From Collinsella sp944321445 (GTDB lineage Bacteria > Actinomycetota > Coriobacteriia > Coriobacteriales > Coriobacteriaceae): a stretch of 64,000 nt of DNA. The position numbers were made by a program, and so were the translations under genes. Each line of letters begins with the position of its first letter. Within the stretch, counting starts at the first letter, position 1. Where the stretch lies: the NCBI RefSeq assembly GCF_030371825.1, contig NZ_JAUDDM010000002.1; one strand, 5' to 3'. Positions 41,665 to 51,100 of the stretch are shown in pieces. Under the pieces are notes generated by a model. It was not told the DNA's origin. It made no database searches and was given only the letters and a program-made list of their open reading frames with translations.

Positions 41665-43739
41665 CGGACTCCACCCGCGCTACCGCGCCCATGGCCGGCA
41701 GCCCGCGCACTCCCGACATGCCCGATGACATCCGCCAGCACACCTGCACGAGCGCGGCGGCGGGCGCCTACCCCGCAACCGACATGAGCCGCGAGGCGCG
41801 CCTGGCCCGCAAGCAGCGCGCTATCTCCGGCGAGCCGTTCGGCCCGGGTAGTCATACCGATAAAGAGGGTAAAACCATGACCGGCGCCCAGGCGATCATC
41901 GCCAGCCTCGAGGCCGAGGGCGTCGACACGGTTTTCGGCTACCCCGGCGGCCAGGCCATCAAGATGTACGACGCGCTGTACGACTCCACCAAGATCCGCC
42001 ACATCCTCGCCCGCCACGAGCAGGGCGCGGTCCACGAGGCGGACGGCTATGCCCGCGCCACCGGCAAGGTCGGCGTCGTGATGGTCACGAGCGGTCCGGG
42101 CGCCACCAACACGGTGACGGGTATCGCCACGGCCTACATGGACTCCGTGCCCCTGGTGGTCATCTCCGGCCAGGTCACGCGCGGCGTCATCGGCACCGAT
42201 GCCTTCCAGGAGGCCGACATCGTGGGCATCACCATGCCCGTGGTGAAGCACAGCTTCCTTTTGCAGAGCAACGATGACCTCACCCGCACGTTCCGCGAGG
42301 CCTTCTACATCGCCTCGACCGGTCGCCCCGGCCCCGTGCTCATCGACATCCCGAGCGATCTGGCCGGCGAACAGATGGTCTTCCACTACCCCGATAAGAT
42401 CGACATCCCGAGCTACCGCCCCACGTACAAGGGCAACGCCAAGCAGGTGCGCCAGGCGGTCGAGCTCATCCGCGCCTCCACGCGCCCGCTGCTCATGGTA
42501 GGCGGCGGCTGCGTGTCAAGCCACGCCTGCGACGAGGTCGTCGAGCTCGCCGAGAGCATGCAGATCCCCGTGGTCACCACGCTCATCGGCAAGGCCGCCA
42601 TCCCCTGCTCCAACCCGCTGAACCTCGGCCCCGTGGGCATGCACGGCTCCAAGTACGCCAACATGGCCGTCACCGAGTGCAACCTCATCATCGCCGTGGG
42701 CATGCGCTTCTCTGACCGCGTGACCGGCAAGTTGAACGAGTTCGCCCCGCACGCCAAGGTCATCCACATCGACATCGACCCGGCCGAGATCGGCAAGGTC
42801 CGCGACCCGCAGGTGCCCATCGTGGGCGATGCGCGCGTGGTCGTGGCCGCCATCAACGACCGCATCGCCAAGGTGGGCGCCACGCCCGTGTCCGACGAGT
42901 GGGTGAAGACCTGCTTCGCGTGGCGCGAGCGCTGGCCGTTCTACACCGCCGACTTCGCCGACTACCCCGACCGCATCGCGCCCGAGGTCGTGCTCGAGCG
43001 GCTGTCCTCCAAGCTCGACCCGCACGCCAGCGTGGTCACCACCGAGGTCGGCCAGCACCAGATGTGGGCGCACCAGCACGTGCACCGCGAGGAGTCGCGC
43101 ACGTTCATCTCGAGCGGCGGCCTGGGTACCATGGGCTTTGGCTTCCCCGCGGCCATCGGCGCCAAGATCGGCCGCCCCGACTGCCAGGTGGTGTGCATCG
43201 CCGGCGACGGCAGTCTGCAGATGAACATCCAGGAGATGGCCACGGCCATCGGCAACGGCGCCGCCGTGAAGGTCCTGCTCATCGACAACAACGCGCTGGG
43301 CATGGTGCATCAGTGGCAGCGCCTGTTCTACCACGAGCGCTACTCCTGCACCGAGTTCACCGCCAACCCCGACTTCGTCAAGCTCGCCGAGGCCTACGGC
43401 TGGAAGGCCGAGCGCATCGGCCATCCCGACCAGATCGACGGAGCACTCGACCGTATGCTGGCCTCACCTGACCCCTACCTGCTCGACGTGGTCATCCCCA
43501 CCAACCAGACCGTGTACCCCATGGTCGCCCCGGGTGCCGCAATCGACGACATCATCGGCGCCATCGACGTCACGCTGGGCGGCGTCCGCGTAACGGAAAA
43601 GGGTATGAGCCCCGCCGGCGAAACCGCGGGCACCGTGGCCAAGCCGCTGCCGCTGTCTGACGACGACGCCGACACGCGTGTGGCCGGCGCGACCGCCGAC
43701 ATAGTGCCCGATGAGGCCGCCCCGAAGGGAGGCGAGTGA
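41661..43739 (+). CDS. ilvB: Acetolactate synthase, large subunit
   Basis: A ThDP- and FAD-dependent enzyme forming acetolactate or acetohydroxybutyrate. Family features are FGYPGGQAIKMYDAL, the catalytic glutamate in HEQGAVHEADGYARATGKVGV, and the ThDP/Mg motif GDGSLQMNIQEMATA with LIDNNALGMVHQW. The coupled ATGA start at 41661 gives 692 residues with a 72-residue N-terminal extension of high coding GC. A second start at 41878 has a stronger site (AAAGAGGG) and gives the usual length. A C-terminal extension of about 50 residues is also unusual. The catalytic domains are certain; the N-terminus is not. Confidence 0.93.
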   Translation: MTDSTRATAPMAGSPRTPDMPDDIRQHTCTSAAAGAYPATDMSREARLARKQRAISGEPFGPGSHTDKEGKTMTGAQAIIASLEAEGVDTVFGYPGGQAIKMYDALYDSTKIRHILARHEQGAVHEADGYARATGKVGVVMVTSGPGATNTVTGIATAYMDSVPLVVISGQVTRGVIGTDAFQEADIVGITMPVVKHSFLLQSNDDLTRTFREAFYIASTGRPGPVLIDIPSDLAGEQMVFHYPDKIDIPSYRPTYKGNAKQVRQAVELIRASTRPLLMVGGGCVSSHACDEVVELAESMQIPVVTTLIGKAAIPCSNPLNLGPVGMHGSKYANMAVTECNLIIAVGMRFSDRVTGKLNEFAPHAKVIHIDIDPAEIGKVRDPQVPIVGDARVVVAAINDRIAKVGATPVSDEWVKTCFAWRERWPFYTADFADYPDRIAPEVVLERLSSKLDPHASVVTTEVGQHQMWAHQHVHREESRTFISSGGLGTMGFGFPAAIGAKIGRPDCQVVCIAGDGSLQMNIQEMATAIGNGAAVKVLLIDNNALGMVHQWQRLFYHERYSCTEFTANPDFVKLAEAYGWKAERIGHPDQIDGALDRMLASPDPYLLDVVIPTNQTVYPMVAPGAAIDDIIGAIDVTLGGVRVTEKGMSPAGETAGTVAKPLPLSDDDADTRVAGATADIVPDEAAPKGGE

Positions 43740-43741
43740 GG

Positions 43742-44227
43742 ATGAAGCACATCCTGTCCGTTCTCGTTGAGAACAAGCCCGGCGTCCTGTCCCGCGTGAC
43801 CGGCCTTGTGTCGCGCCGCGGCTTCAACATCGACTCGCTCACCGTGGCGCCCACCGAAGACGTCACCATGAGCCGCATGACCATCATCGTCAACGCCGAC
43901 GAGGTGGGCTACGAGCAGATCACCAAGCAGCTGCACAAACTCGTGAGCGTCTACAAGATCTCGGACCTCACCGACACCGACGCCATCGAGCGCGAGCTCG
44001 TGCTGTTCAAGATCGTCGCCCCGCCCGAGAAGCGCCATGAGATCATCGAGATCGCCAACATCTTCCGCGCCAACATCGTGGACGTGGGCAAAAACTCGCT
44101 CACGGTGGAGGCTACGGGCACCGCGAGCAAGCTCGACGCGATGGAGGACCTCTTCCGCAGCTACGGCATCCGTCAACTCACCCGCACCGGCAAGATTGCG
44201 ATGTCACGAGGTGCGAGCGACCGCTAA
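43742..44227 (+). CDS. ilvN: Acetolactate synthase, small (regulatory) subunit
   Basis: A 161-residue regulatory subunit. The N-terminal ACT domain (HILSVLVENKPGVLSRVTGLVSRRGFNIDSLTV) binds branched-chain amino acids for feedback inhibition; a second ACT-like domain follows from about residue 75 (LVLFKIVAPPEKRHEIIEIANIF). I use the ATG at 43742; a GTG two codons earlier overlaps the ilvB stop. A GGGAGG site serves either. It lies immediately after ilvB. Confidence 0.95.
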   Translation: MKHILSVLVENKPGVLSRVTGLVSRRGFNIDSLTVAPTEDVTMSRMTIIVNADEVGYEQITKQLHKLVSVYKISDLTDTDAIERELVLFKIVAPPEKRHEIIEIANIFRANIVDVGKNSLTVEATGTASKLDAMEDLFRSYGIRQLTRTGKIAMSRGASDR

Positions 44228-44310
44228 CCGGTGTTCGCACCTCGCCGTGGGCCCGTCCTCACGGCGAACGACCAAGGTATCACCAGCCACTGATTATTAA
44301 GGAGAAAAGC

Positions 44311-45306
44311 ATGGCTGTTACGATCTATTACGAGTCCGACTGCAATCCCGAGGTCATCCAGGACAAGAAGATTGCCATCATCGGCTACGGCTCGCAGGGC
44401 CACGCCCATGCGCTGAACCTGCTCGACTCCGGCTGCGACGTGCGCGTCGGCCTGCGCGAGGGCTCCAGTTCGTGGGCGAAGGCTGAAGAGGCCGGCCTCA
44501 AGGTGTGCGACATGGACACCGCCGCCGAGGAAGCCGACATCATCATGATGCTTGTCCCCGACGAGACCCAGCCCAAGGTCTACGAGGAGCACATCGCCGC
44601 CCATCTCAAGCCCGGCAACACCCTCGCCTTCGCCCACGGCTTCAACATCCACTTCGGCTACATCAAGGCTCCCGAGGACGTGAATGTCATCATGTGCGCG
44701 CCCAAGGGCCCCGGCCACATCGTGCGCCGTCAGTTCACCGAGGGCTCCGGCGTGCCCGACCTGGCCTGCGTGGCGCAGGATGCCACCGGCAACGCGTGGG
44801 ATATCGCCCTCGCCTACTGCTGGGGCGTTGGCGGCGCCCGCTCCGGCATCATCAAGGCCACCTTCAAGGAGGAGACCGAGGAGGACCTCTTCGGTGAGCA
44901 GGCCGTGCTTTGCGGCGGCCTCGTCGAGCTCGTCAAGGCCGGCTTCGAGACCCTGACCGAGGCGGGTTATCCGCCCGAGCTCGCTTACTTCGAGTGCTAC
45001 CACGAGATGAAGATGATCGTCGACCTCATGTACGAGAGCGGCATCCACTTCATGAACTACTCCATCTCCAACACGGCCGAGTACGGCGAGTACTACGCCG
45101 GCCCCAAGGTCATCAACGACGAGAGCCGCGCCGCCATGAAGCAGATTCTGGCCCGTATCCAGGACGGCTCCTTCGCCCAGGAGTTCGTGGACGACTGCAA
45201 CAACGGTCACAAGTGGCTCTTCGAGCAGCGCGAGAAGATCAACGAGCACGAGATCGAGAAGACCGGAGAGAAGATCCGCTCCATGTTCAGCTGGATCAAA
45301 AAGTAA
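44311..45306 (+). CDS. ilvC: Ketol-acid reductoisomerase (class I)
   Basis: A 331-residue short (class I) enzyme that isomerises and reduces acetolactate with NADPH or NADH. The nucleotide loop IAIIGYGSQGHAHALNL is present, followed by VGLREGSSSWAKAEEAG where the cofactor-choice residues lie, and the metal residues in DLFGEQAVLCGG and ECYHEMKMIVDLMYE. It follows ilvN by 83 bases, which contain a small hairpin (44242-44267), and has AAGGAGA before its ATG. A terminator follows at 45335. Confidence 0.96.
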   Translation: MAVTIYYESDCNPEVIQDKKIAIIGYGSQGHAHALNLLDSGCDVRVGLREGSSSWAKAEEAGLKVCDMDTAAEEADIIMMLVPDETQPKVYEEHIAAHLKPGNTLAFAHGFNIHFGYIKAPEDVNVIMCAPKGPGHIVRRQFTEGSGVPDLACVAQDATGNAWDIALAYCWGVGGARSGIIKATFKEETEEDLFGEQAVLCGGLVELVKAGFETLTEAGYPPELAYFECYHEMKMIVDLMYESGIHFMNYSISNTAEYGEYYAGPKVINDESRAAMKQILARIQDGSFAQEFVDDCNNGHKWLFEQREKINEHEIEKTGEKIRSMFSWIKK

Positions 45307-45334
45307 CGTAGCACATCCAAAGGCCTGATCAAGC

Positions 45335-45372
45335 AAGCGCCCGGCATCCCCCAAGGAAGCCGGGCGCTTTCG
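45335..45372 (+). terminator. Intrinsic terminator of the ilvDBNC operon
   Basis: AAGCGCCCGGC (45335-45345) and GCCGGGCGCTT (45359-45369) are perfect 11-base arms, followed by TTCGTG. Because the mazF gene reads toward it, it may serve both strands. Confidence 0.75.
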
Positions 45373-45405
45373 TGTCTGCAAATGACGAATGGGCTTGGTG
45401 CGAAC

Positions 45406-45741
45406 CTAGAAGAACGATTGGATGCACTCCAAAACGGCGCGCATAGTTTCGGAATCCGCATCGAGGTGGTCGATAACCCGAGCTTCGCGTGCAATCACAT
45501 CGACTGCTCTTACCTGCTCGCAAACGATCCATCCATGTACCGCGATGCCTGTGGGCAATTCCAAATGAAGCGGATACCGATTATCGCTGCCCGTAACAGG
45601 GCACACGATAGTCATAGATGAGCTCATATTGAAATAATCGCTACTTACCACGACTGCGGGTCGCCTGTATGCGGGCTCGTGGCCAGTTGGATTTAACCCG
45701 AAATCGATATATTCGATAATGTCCCCCTGTGCAAGAGCCAT
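45406..45741 (-). CDS. mazF: MazF/PemK-family endoribonuclease toxin
   Basis: A 111-residue toxin, the same length as E. coli MazF. Typical segments are LAQGDIIEYIDFGLNPTGHE, the RRPAVVVSSDYFN strand, IVCPVTGSD and EQVRAVDVIAR near the end. The family cuts mRNA at short sequences when the antitoxin is lost. The ATG at 45741 has GAGGTG upstream and lies two bases from the antitoxin stop, giving the usual antitoxin-toxin operon order. The cut specificity cannot be read from sequence. Confidence 0.9.
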   Translation of the reverse strand: MALAQGDIIEYIDFGLNPTGHEPAYRRPAVVVSSDYFNMSSSMTIVCPVTGSDNRYPLHLELPTGIAVHGWIVCEQVRAVDVIAREARVIDHLDADSETMRAVLECIQSFF

Positions 45742-45743
45742 TG

Positions 45744-45983
45744 CTACCACACCTCTTTTCCAACGGGCGGTCCCCAATAGTCAACATGCTCAGGACCCGG
45801 TCCGTCATAGCCTTCGAGCAGGGCCTGGATGGTATAGGACTTGGCAGGTCGGGCGCGCAGCTCGCCGTCAATTACTTCGAGCTCGAGCTTGTCGCCCACG
45901 TCGAGCTGCATCTTTTCGCAAATGCTCTTGGGCAGGATGATCCCTTGGCTGTTGCCCCACTTCGTCAACGTCGATGTCGGCAT
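45744..45983 (-). CDS. mazE: MazE/AbrB-family antitoxin
   Basis: A 79-residue protein with an N-terminal swapped-hairpin DNA-binding domain (TLTKWGNSQGIILPKSICEKMQLDVGDKLELEV) and a C-terminal tail (YTIQALLEGYDGPGPEHVDYWG) of the kind that blocks the toxin. The strong GGAGG site 10 bases upstream and its place before the toxin fit a type II module. It probably represses its own promoter through the palindrome at 46016-46030. Confidence 0.88.
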   Translation of the reverse strand: MPTSTLTKWGNSQGIILPKSICEKMQLDVGDKLELEVIDGELRARPAKSYTIQALLEGYDGPGPEHVDYWGPPVGKEVW

Positions 45984-46015
45984 GAAGAGCCTCCTTGGTG
46001 CTTCGCATAGCATGT

Positions 46016-46030
46016 CTATACGAAGTATAG
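46016..46030 (-). promoter_or_regulatory. Palindromic operator and -10 region of mazEF
   Basis: CTATAC (46016-46021) and GTATAG (46025-46030) form an inverted repeat with a three-base centre. On the minus strand it contains TATACT, a good -10 hexamer. It lies 33 bases upstream of mazE. This suits autorepression by MazE-MazF; the -35 is weak. Confidence 0.5.
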
Positions 46031-46094
46031 CCCCTGATCCTGACATCTGCCAGCACCTCCCATCGTGAGCTCTAGGCATTGTGCACGACGCCGT

Positions 46095-47594
46095 CTACGC
46101 CGCACGAGTCGCCAACACAGGCTCGCGCGCCGCAGCGACACCTTCCTCGCCCTCAGAAGATGCTGCCCGAGCTTTGCATGCCGTCTCCGCCAAGCAGGCT
46201 TCGTGGTACGCGCGGGGTGTCCACCCGTTGAGGTGCCAGCTGGGCAGTGCGCCCTCCAGCGCCACAAGCAGCTCAAGCAGCTCCTGCGAATCAAACGTAT
46301 GGGAAAAGAGTCCGCATCTGCGCGCGACGGCAACCAGATTGCACGGATTTGGCGAGTCTTCGCGACTGCCAATGAGCCGCATCACAAGGGAGTCGGCATA
46401 CTCGTAGTCGTTCTTGCCATTGGGAACGTGCCCATCGAGCCACGCGCGCACGGCCTTCGCCTCTGGAAGGCTGCGCTCCCATTGGTACACATCCATGCGC
46501 GCAAGCGCCTTATCGATCGGCCCGCGCTTTTTCAACAGCCCGTGCCTGCGCATGCCCAGCAGCTCCCGAACGTACGCATCGCGCGCGGCGAGCTCCGCTG
46601 TGCAATACGCCTCGATGTCCTGGGCGGGCGGCTCCGCGTCCGCCCACGGCATGTGTGCCACATACGGGATCTCCGCGTGCCACTTCAAGCGCTCCTCGGC
46701 TATGCACTTCACCCGGAACGCGGCAAGCGATACATCCAGCACATAGCCCGTCTCCGATGGCGTGGCATGCGGCCAACATGCGGAATCAGGCTGATAATAC
46801 GTGTACCTGCTGGCACGGTGAGAGGCCCCCTGAAGCTCGTGCAAGATCTCCTCCATGCTCGGCGCGAACCCGAACAGCTCCTTGCAGCACGGCACGATCT
46901 CTGCCACCGGGACAACGCCGCAAAACTCCTTGAGCACAGCGATGGCGCGTGGAAGCTGCCAGCGACGATTGCGCATGCGATCGATGTTGCGGAAGTCGAT
47001 TGCGAGCGCAGCGACCCGAACCTCCTCGGGCATGAGGGCATGGTAGGTATCGTCGCAATAGAATAGCCAGGTGAACGGCTCGAGCGGTTTGAAATCCTTT
47101 ATGCGCACCGTATCGTCTGGCGCGAAGGTAAACGTCCGCCCCGGCTTATTGAGCAGCAGGCGAAACCCCGCGTACTCCGCGTCTTCGCACTGAACGAGCC
47201 GCTGCTCGATTGCCTGGGACAAGCGATCGATCTCCGAGGCGACGCGCTCGATCACCTGCTGCTTGCGCAGCGCTGCCGCCCCCTTCACGCCCATGCTTGT
47301 CAGCAGTCGCACGCTCACATCTTTGGTTTGCTTGCTGAGAAGATCCACAAGGCCGCCGCTGGGAACCGACGAGACGCGATGCACGCCTACCGGTATGGAG
47401 TATGCGTATTTGAGTTCTCCATACGCATCGCCTTCGCATGAGCTGCGATGCCGATTCTTGTACTCCCTCATGGCCCGGCGTCGTTCCTCTTCGGACAGGC
47501 CCGCAAGCTTCCCGCGATGAACCCCAACGGGAAGACTGGAATCTTGGCGGTACCCGTAACCTTGCCCTGTGCGCTCATACATATCCGAATACAT
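46095..47594 (-). CDS. Unrecognised 499-residue protein
   Basis: I do not recognise a family. The protein is hydrophilic and lacks signal or membrane segments. The N-terminus has two copies of [LI]PVGVHR (residues 21-27 and 67-73) separated by a basic, charged segment (SEEERRRAMREYKNRHRSS). Residues about 82-115 (LSKQTKDVSVRLLTSMGVKGAAALRKQQVIERV in part) look like a small SAP/Rho-N-type helix pair, suggesting nucleic-acid binding. The C-terminal half is alpha-rich and ends with WHLNGWTPRAYHEACLAETACKARA. The ATG at 47594 has AAAGGGG upstream. It stands alone between mazEF and a 143-bp palindrome. GC and codon use look native. Confidence 0.6.
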   Translation of the reverse strand: MYSDMYERTGQGYGYRQDSSLPVGVHRGKLAGLSEEERRRAMREYKNRHRSSCEGDAYGELKYAYSIPVGVHRVSSVPSGGLVDLLSKQTKDVSVRLLTSMGVKGAAALRKQQVIERVASEIDRLSQAIEQRLVQCEDAEYAGFRLLLNKPGRTFTFAPDDTVRIKDFKPLEPFTWLFYCDDTYHALMPEEVRVAALAIDFRNIDRMRNRRWQLPRAIAVLKEFCGVVPVAEIVPCCKELFGFAPSMEEILHELQGASHRASRYTYYQPDSACWPHATPSETGYVLDVSLAAFRVKCIAEERLKWHAEIPYVAHMPWADAEPPAQDIEAYCTAELAARDAYVRELLGMRRHGLLKKRGPIDKALARMDVYQWERSLPEAKAVRAWLDGHVPNGKNDYEYADSLVMRLIGSREDSPNPCNLVAVARRCGLFSHTFDSQELLELLVALEGALPSWHLNGWTPRAYHEACLAETACKARAASSEGEEGVAAAREPVLATRAA

Positions 47595-47910
47595 CCGATA
47601 CCCCTTTCTGATAGCGTGGCACGCGCCCTTCGCGCGCGTTATCTAGGTGTATCGAACGCATCAAACAGCGAACCCACAGATGGCTACCGCAGGCCGACAA
47701 GCAGCATGGGGTGCCCCAACATGAATCCAACTTATGCAGATAGATGGCTATGAAGCGAGCGACGAAGCAAGGCCTTCGACGAGAGCGGCGGCGCCCAGTC
47801 TCCGCACAAACCGCATGAATGAGCGCATCCGGCAAGGGTTGATGCCCAGAATTCGACGAATGCCCGCACGATAACGAACCGGGTGCGTCAGGCACAATGC
47901 CCGCCGGCCC
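47595..47910. other. Intergenic region without recognised content
   Basis: Upstream of the unrecognised gene; contains its ribosome site and presumably its promoter. A 106-residue open frame on the minus strand (47575-47895) overlaps the true gene start and has no ribosome site or domain, so I do not call it. No RNA gene was seen. Confidence 0.5.
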
Positions 47911-48053
47911 CTTGCAAAAAGTCCGGACTTTGGGCGGATTTTTCTACCCGGGTCTGTAAACTCGCCATTTCTACCTGCGAAAACAGCAGGTCAGAACGTC
48001 GCTTGTATGGACACGAGGCTAAAAATCCGCCCAAAGTCCCGACCTTTTGCAAG
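47911..48053. repeat. 143-bp palindromic element with 33-bp terminal arms
   Basis: Arms 47911-47943 and 48021-48053 are reverse complements at 31 of 33 positions. The 77-base centre contains a smaller inverted repeat (ACCTGC 47972-47977 and GCAGGT 47986-47991). No transposase frame is inside. It resembles a MITE-like or structural intergenic element. GC is lower than its surroundings. Confidence 0.75.
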
Positions 48054-48060
48054 CGGCACA

Positions 48061-48105
48061 AGAAAACAGGGGCCCGCAGCGCCCAGCCAGCGCTACGAGC
48101 CCCTG
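48061..48105 (-). terminator. Intrinsic terminator after dnaE
   Basis: CAGGGGC (48067-48073) pairs with GCCCCTG (48099-48105), with a second inner stem AGCGC/GCGCT. On the minus strand GTTTTCTTGT follows. It lies about 20 bases beyond the dnaE stop. Confidence 0.7.
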
Positions 48106-48126
48106 CCAAAGCCGTGTACCCAGCAC

Positions 48127-51100
48127 CTACACCACGGTGACGCGGCCGCGGTTGCCCACGATGCCCTTCACCTCGGCGAGCAGCGGAATCGACCGCGCGT
48201 TCACCCTCGTAGGGATCTCGGCGCGCATGGTCTGACCGTCGCCCTGCTCGATGAAGAGCTCAACGCGGTCGCCGCCGGGATTCGTGGCCAGCACGGTTGC
48301 CAAACGGGCCATGTTGCCCTGGCTAAAGCGCGAACTCGGCACCATGATCTCGAAGACCTTCGGACGGTTGTTTTCCTCCGAAAGCTCGAGCGGCAAGATC
48401 TCCTGCGCGATGATCTGGTCGCCGCGGTCGGAGCGCTCCAGCTTGCCGCGCACGCGAATGAACGCGTCGGACAGCACCGCACCCGTCTCGGGGTCGGTCT
48501 CACCGTACAGGTAGCCCTCGCACTCCTTGTACGTCTTGGGGAACACCACCACCGTGGCCTCCCCTTCCATGTCCTCCATGCGCACGATGGCCATGGGGTC
48601 GCCGTTTTTTGTCACGCGCTTCGAAACCTCTGCCACCATGCCGGCGAACCAGAACGGCTTGCCCTCGGGAATCTCCTGGTTGATGGTGCCCTCACCCGCC
48701 GGGTTAGCGATCTCGAAGCCCGTGTCGATCTGCGACAGCGAGTACTCGCGCGCTTTGGCGAGCGCGTACTCGAACGGACGCAGCGGGTGGTCGGATACGT
48801 AGATGCCCAACACGTCGCGCTCGGCGGAAAGCTTCATGTGGCGGTCCCACTCCTGGCCGTCCGGCTCGGGAATCACGACCTCGAAGCCCGACCCCGCCAC
48901 GTCGCCGAACACGTCGAACAGCGACGTCTGGCCCGCAGCGCGGTCCTTTTGGCGCTTGGCCGCGGCATCGATGATGTTCTCCGGGTTGTTCTTGTCCACG
49001 AAGCTCATGAGCTGACGGCGCGGATACCCGGTGGAGTCGAAGGCGCCTGCCTTGATGAGCGCCTCGATCACGCGGCGGTTCGCCTGGGAACCGTCCACGC
49101 GGTCCACGAAGTCGTGCAGGTTCTTGAAGGCGCCGCCGCGCTCGCGCTCGGCGATGATGGCGTCGGCAACGCCCTCGCCCACGCCGCGGATGCCGGCCAA
49201 ACCGAAGCGCACGCCCTCGGCCGTCGCCGTGAACTCGCGACCCGACTCGTTCACGTCAGGCGGCAGCACGGGAATGCCGTCGTGGCGACACGCAGACACG
49301 TAGTGCACGATCTTCTCGGTCTTGCCCGTGTAAGAGGTCAGCACGGCCGCCATGTACTCGTGCGGGTAGTGCGCCTTCAGCCACGCGGTCTGCATGACCA
49401 GGATGGCGTAGCCGGCGGAGTGCGACTTGTTGAACGCGTAGGACGCGAATTCCAGAACGTCGTCCCAGATCTTCTGCGCCGTCTCGCGCTTGTAGCCGTT
49501 TTTCTCCGCACCGTTCATCCAGTGGTCGTAGATGGTCTCGTCCTCGCCGTCCGACCAGTTGAAGACCTGCTCGGTGAGCATCTTGATCTTCTTTTTTGCC
49601 ACGGGCTTGCGGATGCGCGAGTCGGACTCGCCCTTGGAGAAGCCGCACATCTCGACCGAGATGAGCATAACCTGCTCCTGGTAGACCATGGTGCCGTAGG
49701 TCTCACCCAAAATGTCGTCCAAGCGCGGATCGTAGGAGACGGCGGGCTCTTTGCCGTTCATGCGATTGATGTAGGAAGACACCATGCCGGCACCGAGCGG
49801 GCCCGGGCGGTACAGGGCGATCAGAGCGACCACGTGCTTGTACTCGGTGGGCTTCATGTTCTTGATGGTCGCCGTCATGCCGGCAGACTCGATCTGGAAC
49901 ACGCCCGCCGTGTGGCCGGCCTGCATCAGCTTGAAGATCTCCGGGTCGTCGAACGGGATGGCGTCCACGTCGATGTCGATGCCGAAGTTCTTCTTGATGT
50001 TGGCCTTCGCCTTGGAGATGACCGTAAGGGTGCGCAGGCCCAGGAAGTCCATCTTGAGCAGGCCCATGTCCGCCACGGTATGGCCTTCGTACTGGGTGAT
50101 CTCGACGCCGCCCTTGGTGTCGAGCTTCGTGGGCACGTGCTCGTTTACCGGGTCGCGGCAGATGAGGACGGCACAGGCGTGCACGCCCTCGCCGCGTGTG
50201 AGGCCCTCGATAGCAAGCGCTGAATCGATGATGCGACGGGCATCGTCGTCCTTCTGGTAGGCCTCGGCAAAATCCGGGTTGTACAGGTCCTCCTTGCCCT
50301 CCACGCGCGTGAGCACCTGCTTGAGCTTCACGGAGGGGTCGGACGAGATCATCTTCGACAGGCGCTGACCCATGTAGACCGGGTAGTCGAGCACGCGCGC
50401 GGCGTCGTTGATGGCCTGCTTGGCCTTGATGGTCGAGTACGTGATGACGTGGGTGACCTTCTCGGGACCGTAGAGCTGACGAACGTGCTCCACGACCTCG
50501 AGGCGACGCTCATCGTCGAAGTCCATGTCGATATCGGGCATCTCCGAGCGTTCCGGGGACAGGAACCTCTCGAACATGAGGCCGTTCGACAGCGGGTCGA
50601 AGGTGGTGATGTCCATGGCGTAGGCGACGAGCGCGCCGGCGGCCGAGCCACGGCCCGGTCCGACGCCGATGCCGTTTTGCTTGGCCCAGCGCACGTATTC
50701 GGCGACGATGAGGAAGTACGCGGCGAATCCCTTGTCGCAGATGACTTTGTACTCGAACTCAAAGCGCTCCAGAATGGAGTTGCCGTCGATCTCGCGCGTG
50801 CGCCAGTCAGGGCCGTAGCGCTTGGCCAAGCCCTCCTCGCACTCGCGGCGGAACTGGCTCTCGTGCGTCTCGCCGGGGTCGAGTAGCGGGTAGTTGGGCA
50901 GGATGATGCTGTCCCAGTCGAGCTCGACGTTGCACTTCTCGGCGATCTCGAGCGTGTTGTCGCAGGCTTCCGGGCAATACGGGAAGAGCGCGCGCATCTC
51001 CTCCTCGGTCTTCATGTAGAACTCCGACCCCTGCATGCGCATGCGGTTGGGATCGTCGACCTTGGAGTTCATGCCGATGCACATCATGATGTCCTGCACC

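Noticed and set aside
47575..47895. 106-residue open frame upstream of the unrecognised gene
   Set aside because: It overlaps the true gene start in another frame and has neither ribosome site nor domain.
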